From: Micromonospora wenchangensis
GTDB lineage: Bacteria > Actinomycetota > Actinomycetes > Mycobacteriales > Micromonosporaceae
Length of the DNA: 35,810 nt
Assembly (NCBI RefSeq): GCF_002210435.1
Contig: NZ_MZMV01000067.1
Coordinates: 1-35,810, forward strand
Reading direction: 5' to 3'
Made by a program: the position numbers and the translations under genes. Below the pieces are notes generated by a model, which had not been told where the DNA came from, ran no database searches, and worked only from the letters and a program-made list of their open reading frames with translations. How positions within the stretch are numbered: the first letter of the stretch is position 1; each line of letters opens with the position of its first letter. This document shows positions 14,575-22,461 of this stretch, one piece after another.

Positions 14575-15528
14575 TCAGGTCATGTCGTCGTAGCGGCGGT
14601 CGATCGGCCTGGGCGGGGCCACCGGCTCGGAGGCGTGCACCGGCTCGGACAACTCCAGCTCCGGCGTGGCCACCACCGGATCGTCGTCCAACTCCAGCGG
14701 CGACACCTCGTCGTCACTCAACCCCGCGTAGGACTCCTTACGCCGCCCCTTGCGCCGGTCGTTGATGAACGCCACGCCGACTGCGGCGAAGTAGAGCGCG
14801 CAGAGGCAGATCGCCAGCGCGGTCATGCCGAACGGGTCGGGGGTGGGCGTCACCACGGCGGAGAAGGCGAAGAACACGAAGACCGCAACCCGCCACCAGC
14901 TCAGCAGCCTCCGGGCACTGGCCAACCCGACGAAGTTGAGCATCAGCACTACCAGCGGGAACTCGAACGCCACCCCGAACAACAGGATCAGGTTGGTGAC
15001 GAACGAGATGTAGCGGGTGACCTCCAGGGTGGTGGAGATGTCGCCGCCGGAGATGTCGAGCAGGAACTCCAGGCCCTTGGTGGTAACGAAGAAGGCCAGC
15101 ACCGCGCCGGCCGCGAACAGCGGCGCGGCGAGCGTGGTGAAGATGTACGCGTACCGCCGCTCGTGCCGGTGCAGACCCGGCGCGATGAACGCCCAGAGTT
15201 GGTAGAGCCAGACCGGCGCCGCGATGATCAACCCGACCCAAAGGCCAATCTTCAGATTGAGCAGGAAGACATCGGCAACGCCGAGCTGGACGAACTTACA
15301 CAGCCCGGTATCCGGGTCCTTTGCCTGAGGCAGGTCGCAGTACGGCTTCGAGAGCAGTACCCGGACCGGCGTCGCCAGCCAGATACCGAAGCCGAAGCCG
15401 ACCAGGATCGCCAGCGAGGCACGGAACAGCCGGTTCCGCAGCTCACGGACATGTTCCATGAGCGTCATGGAGCCGTCGGCGGCCCGTTCGAAGGTGCTGG
15501 GGCCGCGCTTACGGAGGGCGAAGGCCAC
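14575..15528 (-). CDS. tatC: Twin-arginine translocase subunit TatC
   Basis: A 317-residue TatC, the receptor for twin-arginine signal peptides in the inner membrane. The N-terminal MTLMEHVRELRNRLFRASLA holds the conserved TatC opening with its glutamate (EHVRELR), followed by six helices; LWVGLIIAAPVWLYQLWAFIAPGLHRHERRYA and GVAFEFPLVVLML are family signatures. An extra acidic tail of about 60 residues (DDEVSPLELDDD...PRPIDRRYDDMT) follows the last helix, common in actinobacteria. Start GTG 15528; AAGGG lies ten bases upstream. It follows tatA by 18 bases, in one transcription unit. Confidence 0.96.
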   Translation of the reverse strand: MAFALRKRGPSTFERAADGSMTLMEHVRELRNRLFRASLAILVGFGFGIWLATPVRVLLSKPYCDLPQAKDPDTGLCKFVQLGVADVFLLNLKIGLWVGLIIAAPVWLYQLWAFIAPGLHRHERRYAYIFTTLAAPLFAAGAVLAFFVTTKGLEFLLDISGGDISTTLEVTRYISFVTNLILLFGVAFEFPLVVLMLNFVGLASARRLLSWWRVAVFVFFAFSAVVTPTPDPFGMTALAICLCALYFAAVGVAFINDRRKGRRKESYAGLSDDEVSPLELDDDPVVATPELELSEPVHASEPVAPPRPIDRRYDDMT

Positions 15529-15546
15529 GGTGATCGGGCCCTTCGG

Positions 15547-15900
15547 TCAGTTGTCGCGGACGCGCTGCACCGGGTCGACCGGCGGGGCGAGCGGCTGCTG
15601 CTGGGGCTGCGGCGGGGCGTACTGCTGCTGAGGCTGCTGGACGTACTGCTGCTGGGGCTGCGGCGCGTACGGCTGCTGCTGCACGGGCTGCTGCTGGGGC
15701 GGCAGCGGCTGGTAGCCGGCCTGCGCGTCGGCCTTCTCGGCCAGGTCGCGGTCGTCGTCGGCCAGGCTCTTGGTCTCCGCCTTGATGATCCGCAACGAAC
15801 GGCCGAGCGAGCGGGCCGCGTCGGGGAGCCGCTTCGCGCCGAACAGCAGGATCAGCACGACCACGAGTACGGCGATGTGCCACGGCTTGAGGGCACCCAT
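15547..15900 (-). CDS. tatA: Twin-arginine translocase pore subunit TatA
   Basis: A 117-residue TatA. It starts MGALKPWHIAVLVVVLILLF, then GAKRLPDAARSLGRSLRI; the FG hinge (Phe20-Gly21) and amphipathic helix are exactly those of TatA. The last 60 residues form a glutamine/proline tail with repeated PQQQ units, which is low-complexity and probably cytoplasmic. ATG 15900 is preceded by GGAG with five bases of spacing; a longer frame begins upstream but overlaps the likely promoter. A minus-strand TACGAT (15944-15949) with GTGGCA 17 bases further upstream (15967-15972) may be its own promoter. Confidence 0.95.
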   Translation of the reverse strand: MGALKPWHIAVLVVVLILLFGAKRLPDAARSLGRSLRIIKAETKSLADDDRDLAEKADAQAGYQPLPPQQQPVQQQPYAPQPQQQYVQQPQQQYAPPQPQQQPLAPPVDPVQRVRDN

Positions 15901-15943
15901 GGGAAGCTCCAGTCGCTCTGTGTCGAAGGGTGTGTCGGAGCCC

Positions 15944-15972
15944 ATCGTACGTGCGTGACGGGCCGCTGCCAC
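15944..15972 (-). promoter_or_regulatory. Possible tatA promoter
   Basis: On the minus strand GTGGCA and TACGAT are separated by 17 bases and lie about 45 bases before the tatA ATG. The -10 fits TANNNT; the -35 is weak. It would let tatAC be expressed apart from pafBC. Confidence 0.4.
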
Positions 15973-16114
15973 CCGCCGGGCCACCGCTGATGCGGCCCGG
16001 CCGGTGAAGTCTTGACCACCTGCGAGTGTCCCGTCAACCACCTGGACGGGTGCAGAGCTGCGCGAAAGGGACTCCGGACGGGCACCGGGCGGGCGGCCCA
16101 CCGACCGCTGTCGA

Positions 16115-16363
16115 TCAACTCCCGCGCTTCGCCTTGATCAGTTCGAGCCGCTGCTGGGTCGTCTCGGTCTGCCGTTGCAGCGCCTCGGCCCGTTCCTGCA
16201 ACGCTTCGGCGCTGTGCCGCAGCGTCTCGGCCTCGGCCTGGCGGCGCTGCAACGCCACCGCCGCCCGGCGCAGCCGGGGCAGCCGCACCAGCACCGGACG
16301 GACCGCCAGGGCCAACACGACAAGCGCGAACAGCAGCACCGCCAGCACGATCCACTTCACCAC
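16115..16363 (-). CDS. Small membrane-anchored coiled-coil protein
   Basis: An 82-residue protein between pafC and tatA. Residues 1-26 (VKWIVLAVLLFALVVLALAV and flanks) are one membrane helix; residues about 35-75 have heptad-like spacing with RRQAEAETLRHSAEALQERA and TETTQQRLELI, so a parallel coiled coil facing the cytoplasm is likely. I do not recognise a named family. It starts at one of two adjacent GTG codons (16363 or 16360), five bases after the pafC stop, so it is surely translated from the pafBC message. The 214-base gap to tatA holds a possible tatA promoter. Confidence 0.7.
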   Translation of the reverse strand: MVKWIVLAVLLFALVVLALAVRPVLVRLPRLRRAAVALQRRQAEAETLRHSAEALQERAEALQRQTETTQQRLELIKAKRGS

Positions 16364-16368
16364 GGCGG

Positions 16369-17373
16369 TCAGCCTACCGGCACGTCACCGCGCCCGCCGG
16401 GCCGGCCGAGGCCACCGGGCGTCGCGTACGCCTCCAACGCGGCGGTGGCCTGGGCGCGTACCTGGGTGGCCAGCTCGACCGGGGCGAGGACGGTGACGTC
16501 CGGGCCGAGCCCGAGCACGAAGCGGCGGGCCCAGTCGAGGTCGGTCACCCGCAGCGACACCAGCCAGTGGTCGCCGTCGACCTCGACCCGCTCACACGGG
16601 TAGTACTCGGTGATCCACCGCTCGCCCCGGCCGATCCGCAGGGTGATCAGCGGCAGGTCCGGTGACGGCTGGAACACCCCCTGCCGCAGGTCGTGCGGGC
16701 GGGCCTGCGGCGGCACCACGGCCGGCTCGTCCAGCTCGACCACGGCGTCGATCCGGTCGGCCCGGAACAACCGGACCGCCTCGGCACGGCGGCACCACGC
16801 CTCGACGTACGCCCGGCCGTCGACCATGAGCATCCGCAGCGGGTCGATGACGCGTTCGGTGCTCTCGTCCCGGGCGGCGGTGTAGTAGGTGATCCGCAGC
16901 GCCCGCCGCCGCTCGACCGCGGTCCGCAGTTCCTGCACCCGCTGGCTCTCGCCGGGCAGCCGGACGGCGACCGGGGCGCCGACCAGGTCACCGGCCGCGT
17001 TCTCGATCTTGGCCAGGGCCCGCTCGACGGCCTCCCGGTTGGCCACCCCGGGCGTCTCGGCGAGCATCCGCAGCGCCACCACCAGGGCCAGCGCCTCGTC
17101 CGGGGTGAGCCGCAGCGGCCGGTCGATGCCGGCGTCGTAGGTGATGGTCACCCGGTCGCCGTCGAAGGCCATGTCGATCAGGTCACCCGGGCCGTAGCCG
17201 GGCAGCCCGCAGACCCAGAGCAGCTCCAGGTCCTCCCGCAGCTGCCGTTCGGTGACGCCCAGGTCGCCGGCCGCCTCGGCGATCTCGATGCCCGGCCGGG
17301 CCAGCAGGTAGGGCACCAGGTTCAGCAGCCGGGCCAGCCGGTCGGCGGAGGTGCGCGTGGCGGGGCGGGTCAC
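16369..17373 (-). CDS. pafC: WYL-domain transcriptional regulator PafC
   Basis: A 334-residue regulator with an N-terminal helix-turn-helix (SADRLARLLNLVPYLLARPG, AGDLGVTERQLREDLELLWV) and a WYL domain (RRALRITYYTAARDESTERVIDPLRMLMVDGRAYVEAWC). In mycobacteria PafB and PafC form a heterodimer that activates the LexA-independent DNA-damage response, probably by sensing single-stranded DNA through WYL. The GTG at 17373 overlaps the pafB stop (GTGA), which fixes the start; the same frame runs on to 18045 but that part is the shadow of pafB. Gene order pafB-pafC-(small ORF)-tatA-tatC matches other actinobacteria. Confidence 0.93.
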   Translation of the reverse strand: MTRPATRTSADRLARLLNLVPYLLARPGIEIAEAAGDLGVTERQLREDLELLWVCGLPGYGPGDLIDMAFDGDRVTITYDAGIDRPLRLTPDEALALVVALRMLAETPGVANREAVERALAKIENAAGDLVGAPVAVRLPGESQRVQELRTAVERRRALRITYYTAARDESTERVIDPLRMLMVDGRAYVEAWCRRAEAVRLFRADRIDAVVELDEPAVVPPQARPHDLRQGVFQPSPDLPLITLRIGRGERWITEYYPCERVEVDGDHWLVSLRVTDLDWARRFVLGLGPDVTVLAPVELATQVRAQATAALEAYATPGGLGRPGGRGDVPVG

Positions 17374-18368
17374 CGGGCACCCCCGGCCACGGCCAGCTCG
17401 TCGTGCCGGGCGGCGATCTCCTTGAGCCGTTGGATCACCGCGTCGCGTACCTCGGGTGGGTCCAGGACCCGCACGTCCGGGCCGTAGCCGACGAGCTGAC
17501 CGGCCAGCGACTCCGGATCGGCGTAGGGCAGCACCAGCCGGTCGCCGTCGGGGCCGGGCACGCTCTGCACCGCCCACCGGCGCAGCCCGGCGGCCCGCCC
17601 GGGGGTGGCCAGCACGGTGGCCCGGCCGGTCCGCTCGACCGGCCCGGACCAGGTGGCCACGTGCGAGATCAGGTCGACGCCGGCCGGTGGCTCGTAGCCG
17701 CCGGGGGCACCGGTGACCCGGACCGCGCCGGTCACCCGGGACAGCCGGAAGCAGCGGGTCGCCGCCCGGTCCCGGTCGTGGCCCACGACGTACCAGCGGC
17801 CCCGCCAGCAGACCACGCCCCACGGCTGCAACCGACGCCGGGTCGGCGCGTCCCGGTCGGGCACCCGGTAGTCGAAGGTGACCTCGCGGCGGTCCCGGGC
17901 GGCGGCGGTGAGCGGGGCGAACGACGGGTCGACGGTGACCATCGGCTCCAACCCCAGGGTGGCCTGCGGGTCGACGTCCACGCCGGCCGCGCGCAGCTTG
18001 GCCAACCCCGAGGAGGCGGCGGCGGCCAGCCCGGCGTGCTGCCACAACCGGGCGGCGATGCCCACCGCGGCGGCCTCGTCCGGTTCGAGCGGAATGTCGG
18101 GCAGGGCGTACTCCCGGTGGGCGATCCGGTAGCCGGGTTCGGCGTCGAACACGCTGGCCGTCCCGGTCTCCAGCGGCACCCCCAGCTCGCGCAGTTCCGC
18201 CTTGTCCCGCTCGAACTTGCGCTGGAACGCCTCGTGTTCCCGGGCGTCGTCCGGATCGTGTTCGTAACCGGGCACGGTCGCGGCGATCTGCGCGGCGGTC
18301 AGGAACCGCCTGGTGGACAGCAGACAGATCACCAGGTTGACCAGGCGTTCGGTACGACTCCGCGACAC
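17370..18368 (-). CDS. pafB: WYL-domain transcriptional regulator PafB
   Basis: A 332-residue partner of PafC. The N-terminal domain is RTERLVNLVICLLSTRRFLT, AAQIAATVPGY, then the conserved FERDKAELRELGVPLETG; the WYL domain contains VTFDYRVPDRDAPTRRRLQPWGVVCWRGRWYVVGHDRDR. The GTG at 18368 is preferred: the protein then has the length I recall for M. tuberculosis PafB (332), and a TAGCGT box lies seven bases upstream, so the message may be leaderless. pafA is not adjacent here; two plus-strand genes and a small minus-strand gene separate them. Confidence 0.92.
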   Translation of the reverse strand: MSRSRTERLVNLVICLLSTRRFLTAAQIAATVPGYEHDPDDAREHEAFQRKFERDKAELRELGVPLETGTASVFDAEPGYRIAHREYALPDIPLEPDEAAAVGIAARLWQHAGLAAAASSGLAKLRAAGVDVDPQATLGLEPMVTVDPSFAPLTAAARDRREVTFDYRVPDRDAPTRRRLQPWGVVCWRGRWYVVGHDRDRAATRCFRLSRVTGAVRVTGAPGGYEPPAGVDLISHVATWSGPVERTGRATVLATPGRAAGLRRWAVQSVPGPDGDRLVLPYADPESLAGQLVGYGPDVRVLDPPEVRDAVIQRLKEIAARHDELAVAGGAR

Positions 18369-18375
18369 GGGGTGA

Positions 18376-18381
18376 ACGCTA
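18376..18381 (-). promoter_or_regulatory. -10 box TAGCGT, probable leaderless pafB start
   Basis: Minus-strand TAGCGT ends seven bases before the GTG of pafB, with no Shine-Dalgarno sequence between. A weak TGCACG lies about 19 bases upstream as a -35. Confidence 0.5.
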
Positions 18382-18466
18382 GCAGCCCGGGCGCGATACC
18401 CGTGCACCCGCGCGGGGTGTGGCGTGACGGACAGCCCGCCGCCCAGCGGGGGCGGCCCGGCGGACT

Positions 18467-18472
18467 TACGGT
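18467..18472 (+). promoter_or_regulatory. -10 box TACGGT, probable leaderless start
   Basis: TACGGT ends six bases before the ATG at 18479, so the transcript of the CDF transporter would begin at its start codon. No -35 stands out. Confidence 0.5.
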
Positions 18473-18478
18473 GACCGC

Positions 18479-19549
18479 ATGGCAGAGGCCGAAGTCAACA
18501 GCGAGAGCGTCGGCACGGTGGTGGTGGCGGGGGCGGCGAACCTCGCCATCGCGGTGGCGAAGCTGGTCGCCGGGATCATCTCCGGCTCGGCGGCGATGCT
18601 CTCCGAGGCGGCCCACTCGGTCGCCGACACCACCACCGAGGTGCTGCTCTACCTGGCGCTGCGCCGGGGCGCCCGGCCCGCCGACGTCCGGCACCCGTTC
18701 GGGTACGGCAAGGAGAGCTACGTCTGGGCGTTCCTGGCCGCGCTGTTCACCTTCGTGGCCGGCGCCGGCTTCGCCATCACCCACGGTGTGACCACCATCC
18801 TGGTGCACGAGCACAGCGGCGACTACCTGATCTCGTACGTGGTGCTGGCGGTCTCCTTCGCCATCGAGTCGGTGTCGCTGGCCCGCGCGGTACGCCAGGT
18901 ACGCGGCGAGTCCCGCCGCTGGGGGACCACCCCGCGCCGGTTCCTGCGGCTGACCGCCGACACCACCGTCAAGGCGGTGTTCCTGGAGGACAGCGCCGCC
19001 CTGATCGGCCTGCTCATCGCGGGGGTCGGGCTGGGCCTGTCGCAGTGGACCGGCGACGAGCTGTTCGACGGCGTCGCCTCGATCCTGATCGGCCTGCTGC
19101 TGCTCGTCGTCGCCGCCATCCTGGCCAAGAGCAACATCTCGCTGCTGGTCGGCCGGGCGGTGCCCGAACGGCTGCACCACGAGATCGAACGCGAGCTGGC
19201 CGGCCTGCCGACCGTGGACCGGGTCGACACGCTGCTGACCATGCAGCTCGGCCCGGACGACATCCTGGTGGCCGCCAAGGTCGACTTCCGGGACGAGGCG
19301 ACCGGGGCCGAGATCGAGGCCGCCGCCGACGAGGCCGAACGGCGGCTGACCGACCGCTACCCGGAGATCGGGTACGTCTTCCTCGACCCCACCCGGTCAC
19401 TGCCCGGCGCCGGCCGCCGCGCCCGGCGTACCCAGGAGGAGCCCGGCCCGGTGGGCGACGCCCCGCTCGGCACGGCGTACCCCGGCCCGGCCGGCGGCGT
19501 GCGCCCGACCGGCGGGCCGTCCGATCAGGAGGCGGACGGGCGGGGCTGA
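18479..19549 (+). CDS. Cation diffusion facilitator family metal transporter
   Basis: A 356-residue inner-membrane metal/proton antiporter of the CDF family. Six helices are visible, starting VGTVVVAGAANLAIAVAKLV. The first metal-site motif is His46-x3-Asp50 (SEAAHSVADTTTE). At the second site the sequence reads Glu170-Asp171 (VFLEDSAALIGLLIAG) instead of HxxxD, a variant found in one CDF branch. HPFGYGKESYVWAF is the family loop. The C-terminal cytoplasmic ferredoxin-like domain runs about 225-310, followed by a Pro/Gly-rich tail. The metal (zinc, manganese, iron or cobalt) cannot be told. ATG 18479 is the natural start, apparently leaderless. Confidence 0.92.
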   Translation: MAEAEVNSESVGTVVVAGAANLAIAVAKLVAGIISGSAAMLSEAAHSVADTTTEVLLYLALRRGARPADVRHPFGYGKESYVWAFLAALFTFVAGAGFAITHGVTTILVHEHSGDYLISYVVLAVSFAIESVSLARAVRQVRGESRRWGTTPRRFLRLTADTTVKAVFLEDSAALIGLLIAGVGLGLSQWTGDELFDGVASILIGLLLLVVAAILAKSNISLLVGRAVPERLHHEIERELAGLPTVDRVDTLLTMQLGPDDILVAAKVDFRDEATGAEIEAAADEAERRLTDRYPEIGYVFLDPTRSLPGAGRRARRTQEEPGPVGDAPLGTAYPGPAGGVRPTGGPSDQEADGRG

Positions 19550-19570
19550 CCGGAGGCGGCCCCGCACGCG

Positions 19571-19588
19571 GCCGGCCGGGCGGCCGGC
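19571..19588 (+). terminator. Short GC hairpin after the CDF gene
   Basis: GCCGGCC (19571-19577) pairs with GGCCGGC (19582-19588) over a four-base loop, 22 bases after the CDF stop and directly before the -10 box of the DUF3866 gene. A terminator is plausible, but GC-rich hairpins are common here. Confidence 0.35.
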
Positions 19589-19590
19589 GA

Positions 19591-19596
19591 TAGCGT
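19591..19596 (+). promoter_or_regulatory. -10 box TAGCGT, probable leaderless start
   Basis: TAGCGT ends seven bases before ATG 19604 of the DUF3866 gene. It is the same hexamer at the same distance as for pafB. Confidence 0.5.
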
Positions 19597-19603
19597 GCCG
19601 GGC

Positions 19604-20689
19604 ATGGTGCGATGGCGGTCCGGGACGGTCACGGCGGTACGGCGACGGTGGGCCGGCGCGGTGGAACTCGACGTCGCCCTGCCCGACGGGGCCACCATGC
19701 GCGCGCTGGCCTACCCGGAACTGGTCGGCGACCCCGTCCCCGGCGACCGGGTGCTGCTGAACGCCGGCGCGCTGCTGATGGGCCTCGGCACCGGCGGGTA
19801 CGCCCTGGTGGTCGCCCTGCCCGACCGGCTGCCCGCCGACCCGCCGCAGGCCGGCGACACCCGCGACGCCGGGCACCTGGTCAAGGCCCGGTACACCCCG
19901 TTGCAGCCGATCATGCTCGGGGTCGACGAGGAGGCGTCGCCGCACCACGCGCTGCTCGCCTCCGTCGACAGCCTGGACGGGCTGCCGGTGGTCACCGCCG
20001 ACCTGCACTCCGCCCTGCCGGCGATCCTCGCCGGCATCCATGCCGACGCCCCCCGGGCCCGGGTGGCGTACCTGCTCACCGACGGGGGCGCGCTGCCGGC
20101 CTGGTTCTCCCGCACCCTCGACGGGCTGCGCGACGCGCTGGTCGGCACGGTCAGCGTCGGGCAGGCGTTCGGCGGGGACCTGGAGGCCGCCACCCTGCAC
20201 ACCGGCCTGCTGGCCGCCCGGCACGTGCTCCGCGCCGACGTGGCGATCGTCGCGCAGGGGCCGGGCAACCTGGGCACCGGCACCCGGTGGGGGTTCTCCG
20301 GCGTCGCCGTCGGCGAGGCGGTCAACGCGGTGGCGGTGCTGGGCGGCCGGCCGGTCGGGTCGCTGCGGATCTCCGACGCCGACGCCCGTCCCCGGCACCA
20401 GGGGGTGTCGCACCACAGCCTCACCGCGTACGGCCGGGTGGCGCTGGCCCCGGCGGAACTGGTGGTGCCGGACGGCCTGCCGGCGGAGCTGGCGGCCCGG
20501 GTGGACGCCGCGCTGGCCCCGCTGGCCGGCCGGCACACCCTGGTCCGGGTCGACACCGACGGGCTGGACGCCGCGCTACGGGCCCTGCCGGTGCGACTGT
20601 CCACGATGGGCCGTGGTCTGGACGCCGACCACGCCTACTTCCTCGCGGCGGCGGCCGCCGGCCGGCACGCCGCCACGCTGCTCGGCTGA
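19604..20689 (+). CDS. DUF3866 family protein
   Basis: A 361-residue protein that matches my recollection of the DUF3866 family, conserved in actinobacteria and of unknown function. It starts MVRWRSGTVTAVRRRWAGAV and has the characteristic GDRVLLNAGALLMGLGTGGYALVVALPD, KARYTPLQPIMLGVDEE, VAYLLTDGGALPAWFSRTLD and the glycine-rich VAIVAQGPGNLGTGTRWGFSGVAVGEAVNA. RHQGVSHHSLTAYGRVAL contains a conserved paired histidine. It looks soluble and enzyme-like, but no catalytic mechanism is known. ATG 19604 is used because of the -10 box seven bases upstream; a GTG three codons earlier lies inside that box. Confidence 0.85.
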   Translation: MVRWRSGTVTAVRRRWAGAVELDVALPDGATMRALAYPELVGDPVPGDRVLLNAGALLMGLGTGGYALVVALPDRLPADPPQAGDTRDAGHLVKARYTPLQPIMLGVDEEASPHHALLASVDSLDGLPVVTADLHSALPAILAGIHADAPRARVAYLLTDGGALPAWFSRTLDGLRDALVGTVSVGQAFGGDLEAATLHTGLLAARHVLRADVAIVAQGPGNLGTGTRWGFSGVAVGEAVNAVAVLGGRPVGSLRISDADARPRHQGVSHHSLTAYGRVALAPAELVVPDGLPAELAARVDAALAPLAGRHTLVRVDTDGLDAALRALPVRLSTMGRGLDADHAYFLAAAAAGRHAATLLG

Positions 20690-20747
20690 CCGGGCGGCAC
20701 CACCCGGCAGCGCGGTCTGCGCCACCGTGACCCCTGACCCGACGTCC

Positions 20748-20766
20748 CGCCGGTGCCGGACCGGCG
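20748..20766. terminator. Hairpin between convergent DUF3866 gene and 65-aa gene
   Basis: CGCCGGT (20748-20754) pairs with ACCGGCG (20760-20766) around a five-base loop, directly before the stop codon of the small minus-strand gene. Likely a bidirectional terminator. Confidence 0.5.
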
Positions 20767-20964
20767 TCAGCCGACCAGGAAGATCAACGCGAGCCAGCCG
20801 ACCACGATGACGACCAGCGCCACGGTCAGCACCCAGGTGGGCACGGTGTACTCGCCCCGGCGGTTACGGGCGATCTCGTCGCGGATCTTCGCCCGACGCC
20901 TGTCGATCCAGTTGAGCCGCTGGGTGTCGCCGCGCTCGCGGTCGGCGGATTCGGAATCGTTCAT
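20767..20964 (-). CDS. Small single-helix membrane protein next to pafA
   Basis: A 65-residue protein. The N-terminal 40 residues are charged (SESADRERGDTQRLNWIDRR, RAKIRDEIARNRRGEYTVPT) and the last 22 form one membrane helix (VLTVALVVIVVGWLALIFLV), giving a C-tail anchored layout. I recognise no family name. Start ATG 20964; a minus-strand TACGCT (20974-20979) lies nine bases upstream, so the transcript may be nearly leaderless. It lies 55 bases downstream of pafA on the same strand and may also be read from the pafA message. Confidence 0.7.
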   Translation of the reverse strand: MNDSESADRERGDTQRLNWIDRRRAKIRDEIARNRRGEYTVPTWVLTVALVVIVVGWLALIFLVG

Positions 20965-21019
20965 CGCCCCGCCAGCGTACCGGTGGGCCGACGGCCGTCA
21001 CCGACCGCCGGCCCCCTGG

Positions 21020-22378
21020 TCACATGCTCGCGATCAACCGCTCCACCCGCTCGTCGTACGCCCGGAACGGGTCCTTGCAGAGCACGGTGCGCTGCGCCTG
21101 GTCGTTGAGCTTCAGGTGCACCCAGTCGACGGTGAAGTCGCGCCGCTTCTCCTGGGCGTGCCTGATGAACTCGCCGCGCAGCCGGGCCCGGGTGGTCTGC
21201 GGCGGGGTCTCCTTGGCCTCGAAGATCTCCGGGTCGGTGGCCACCCGGTCCACCTGGCCGCGCCGCTCCAGCAGCCCGTACAGGCCCCGACCCCGGCGCA
21301 GGTCGTGGTAGGCCAGGTCCATCTGCGCCACCCGGGGGTGCGACAGCGGCAGGTCGTGCTTGCGCTGGTAGCGCTCGATCAGCCGGAGCTTGCTCACCCA
21401 GTCGATCTCCCGGGCCACCGGGTCCAGGTTGCCGCTCTCCACCGCGTTCAGCACCCGGCCCCACAGCTCCACCACCCGCTTGGCGGTCTGGTCGCCGCCA
21501 CGACGCTCGACGAACTCGGTGGCCCGCGCCAGGTATTCCTGCTGGATCTCCAGGGCGCTGACCTCCTTGCCGGAGGCGAGGCGCACCTTGCGCCGGCCGG
21601 TGATGTCGTGCGACACCTCCCGGATGGCCCGGATCGGGTTCTCCAGCGACAGGTCGCGCATCACCACGCCGGCCTCGATCATCCGCAGCACGATGTCGGC
21701 CGAGCCGACCTTGAGCAGCGTGGTGACCTCGTTCATGTTGGAGTCGCCGACGATGACGTGCAGCCGGCGGTAGCGCTCGGCGTCGGCGTGCGGCTCGTCG
21801 CGGGTGTTGATGATCGGCCGGCTGCGGGTGGTCGCCGAGGAGACGCCCTCCCAGATGTGCTCGGCCCGCTGGGACAGGCAGTAGACCGCCCCGCGCGGGG
21901 TCTGCAACACCTTGCCCGCGCCGCAGATCAGCTGCCTGGTGACCAGGAACGGGATGAGCACGTCGGCGAGCCGACCGAACTCACCGTGCCGGGACACCAG
22001 GTAGTTCTCGTGGCAGCCGTACGAGTTGCCGGCCGAGTCGGTGTTGTTCTTGAACAGGTAGATCTCACCCGCGATGCCCTCGTCGTGCAGCCGCTTCTCC
22101 GCATCGACGAGCAGGCCCTCCAGGATGCGCTCACCGGCCCGGTCGTGGGCGACCAGGTCGGTGACCGAGTCGCACTCCGGAGTGGCGTACTCCGGGTGCG
22201 ACCCGACGTCCAGGTAGAGCCGGGCCCCGTTGCGCAGGAACACGTTGCTCGACCGGCCCCACGACACCACCCGGCGGAACAGGTACCGGGCGACCTCGTC
22301 TGGGGACAGTCTCCGCTGCCCGCGATAGGTGCAGGTGACGCCGTACTCGGTCTCGAGGCCGAAGATTCGCCGCTCCAT
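21020..22378 (-). CDS. pafA: Pup-protein ligase PafA
   Basis: A 452-residue carboxylate-amine ligase that joins the C-terminal glutamate of Pup to lysines of target proteins, marking them for the proteasome. The glutamine-synthetase-like fold shows in FGLETEYGVTCTYRG (ATP/Mg site), RLYLDVGSHPEYATPE with catalytic Asp57, YLFKNNTDSAGNSYGCHENYL, INTRDEPHADAERYRRLHVI and NEVTTLLKVGSAD. The length equals that of the family, and the extra N-terminal loop seen in Dop is absent, which separates the two paralogues. ATG 22378 is fixed by the -10 box six bases upstream. pafB and pafC, usually next, lie beyond the CDF/DUF3866 pair. Confidence 0.97.
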   Translation of the reverse strand: MERRIFGLETEYGVTCTYRGQRRLSPDEVARYLFRRVVSWGRSSNVFLRNGARLYLDVGSHPEYATPECDSVTDLVAHDRAGERILEGLLVDAEKRLHDEGIAGEIYLFKNNTDSAGNSYGCHENYLVSRHGEFGRLADVLIPFLVTRQLICGAGKVLQTPRGAVYCLSQRAEHIWEGVSSATTRSRPIINTRDEPHADAERYRRLHVIVGDSNMNEVTTLLKVGSADIVLRMIEAGVVMRDLSLENPIRAIREVSHDITGRRKVRLASGKEVSALEIQQEYLARATEFVERRGGDQTAKRVVELWGRVLNAVESGNLDPVAREIDWVSKLRLIERYQRKHDLPLSHPRVAQMDLAYHDLRRGRGLYGLLERRGQVDRVATDPEIFEAKETPPQTTRARLRGEFIRHAQEKRRDFTVDWVHLKLNDQAQRTVLCKDPFRAYDERVERLIASM

Positions 22379-22384
22379 GATGTG

Positions 22385-22414
22385 ACACTAGCCGCCCGGA
22401 GGGTCGGTTCGTCA
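22385..22414 (-). promoter_or_regulatory. pafA promoter, probably leaderless
   Basis: On the minus strand TGACGA (22409-22414) and TAGTGT (22385-22390) are 18 bases apart; the -10 ends six bases before the pafA ATG. This is the best-formed of the leaderless promoters in the window. Confidence 0.6.
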
Positions 22415-22461
22415 CTGTCACAGCACAGGTAGTGCGCTCCGGTCGCTCGGATCCCGTCCGG

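Noticed and set aside
15600..15715. Repeated CTGCTGCTG/GGGGCTG units resembling a tandem repeat
   Set aside because: They are the codons of the Gln/Pro-rich tail of TatA (PQQQ repeats), not a separate repeat element.
17374..18045. Upstream extension of pafC
   Set aside because: Overlaps pafB in another frame and lacks similarity to WYL regulators; the GTG at the pafB stop is the natural start.
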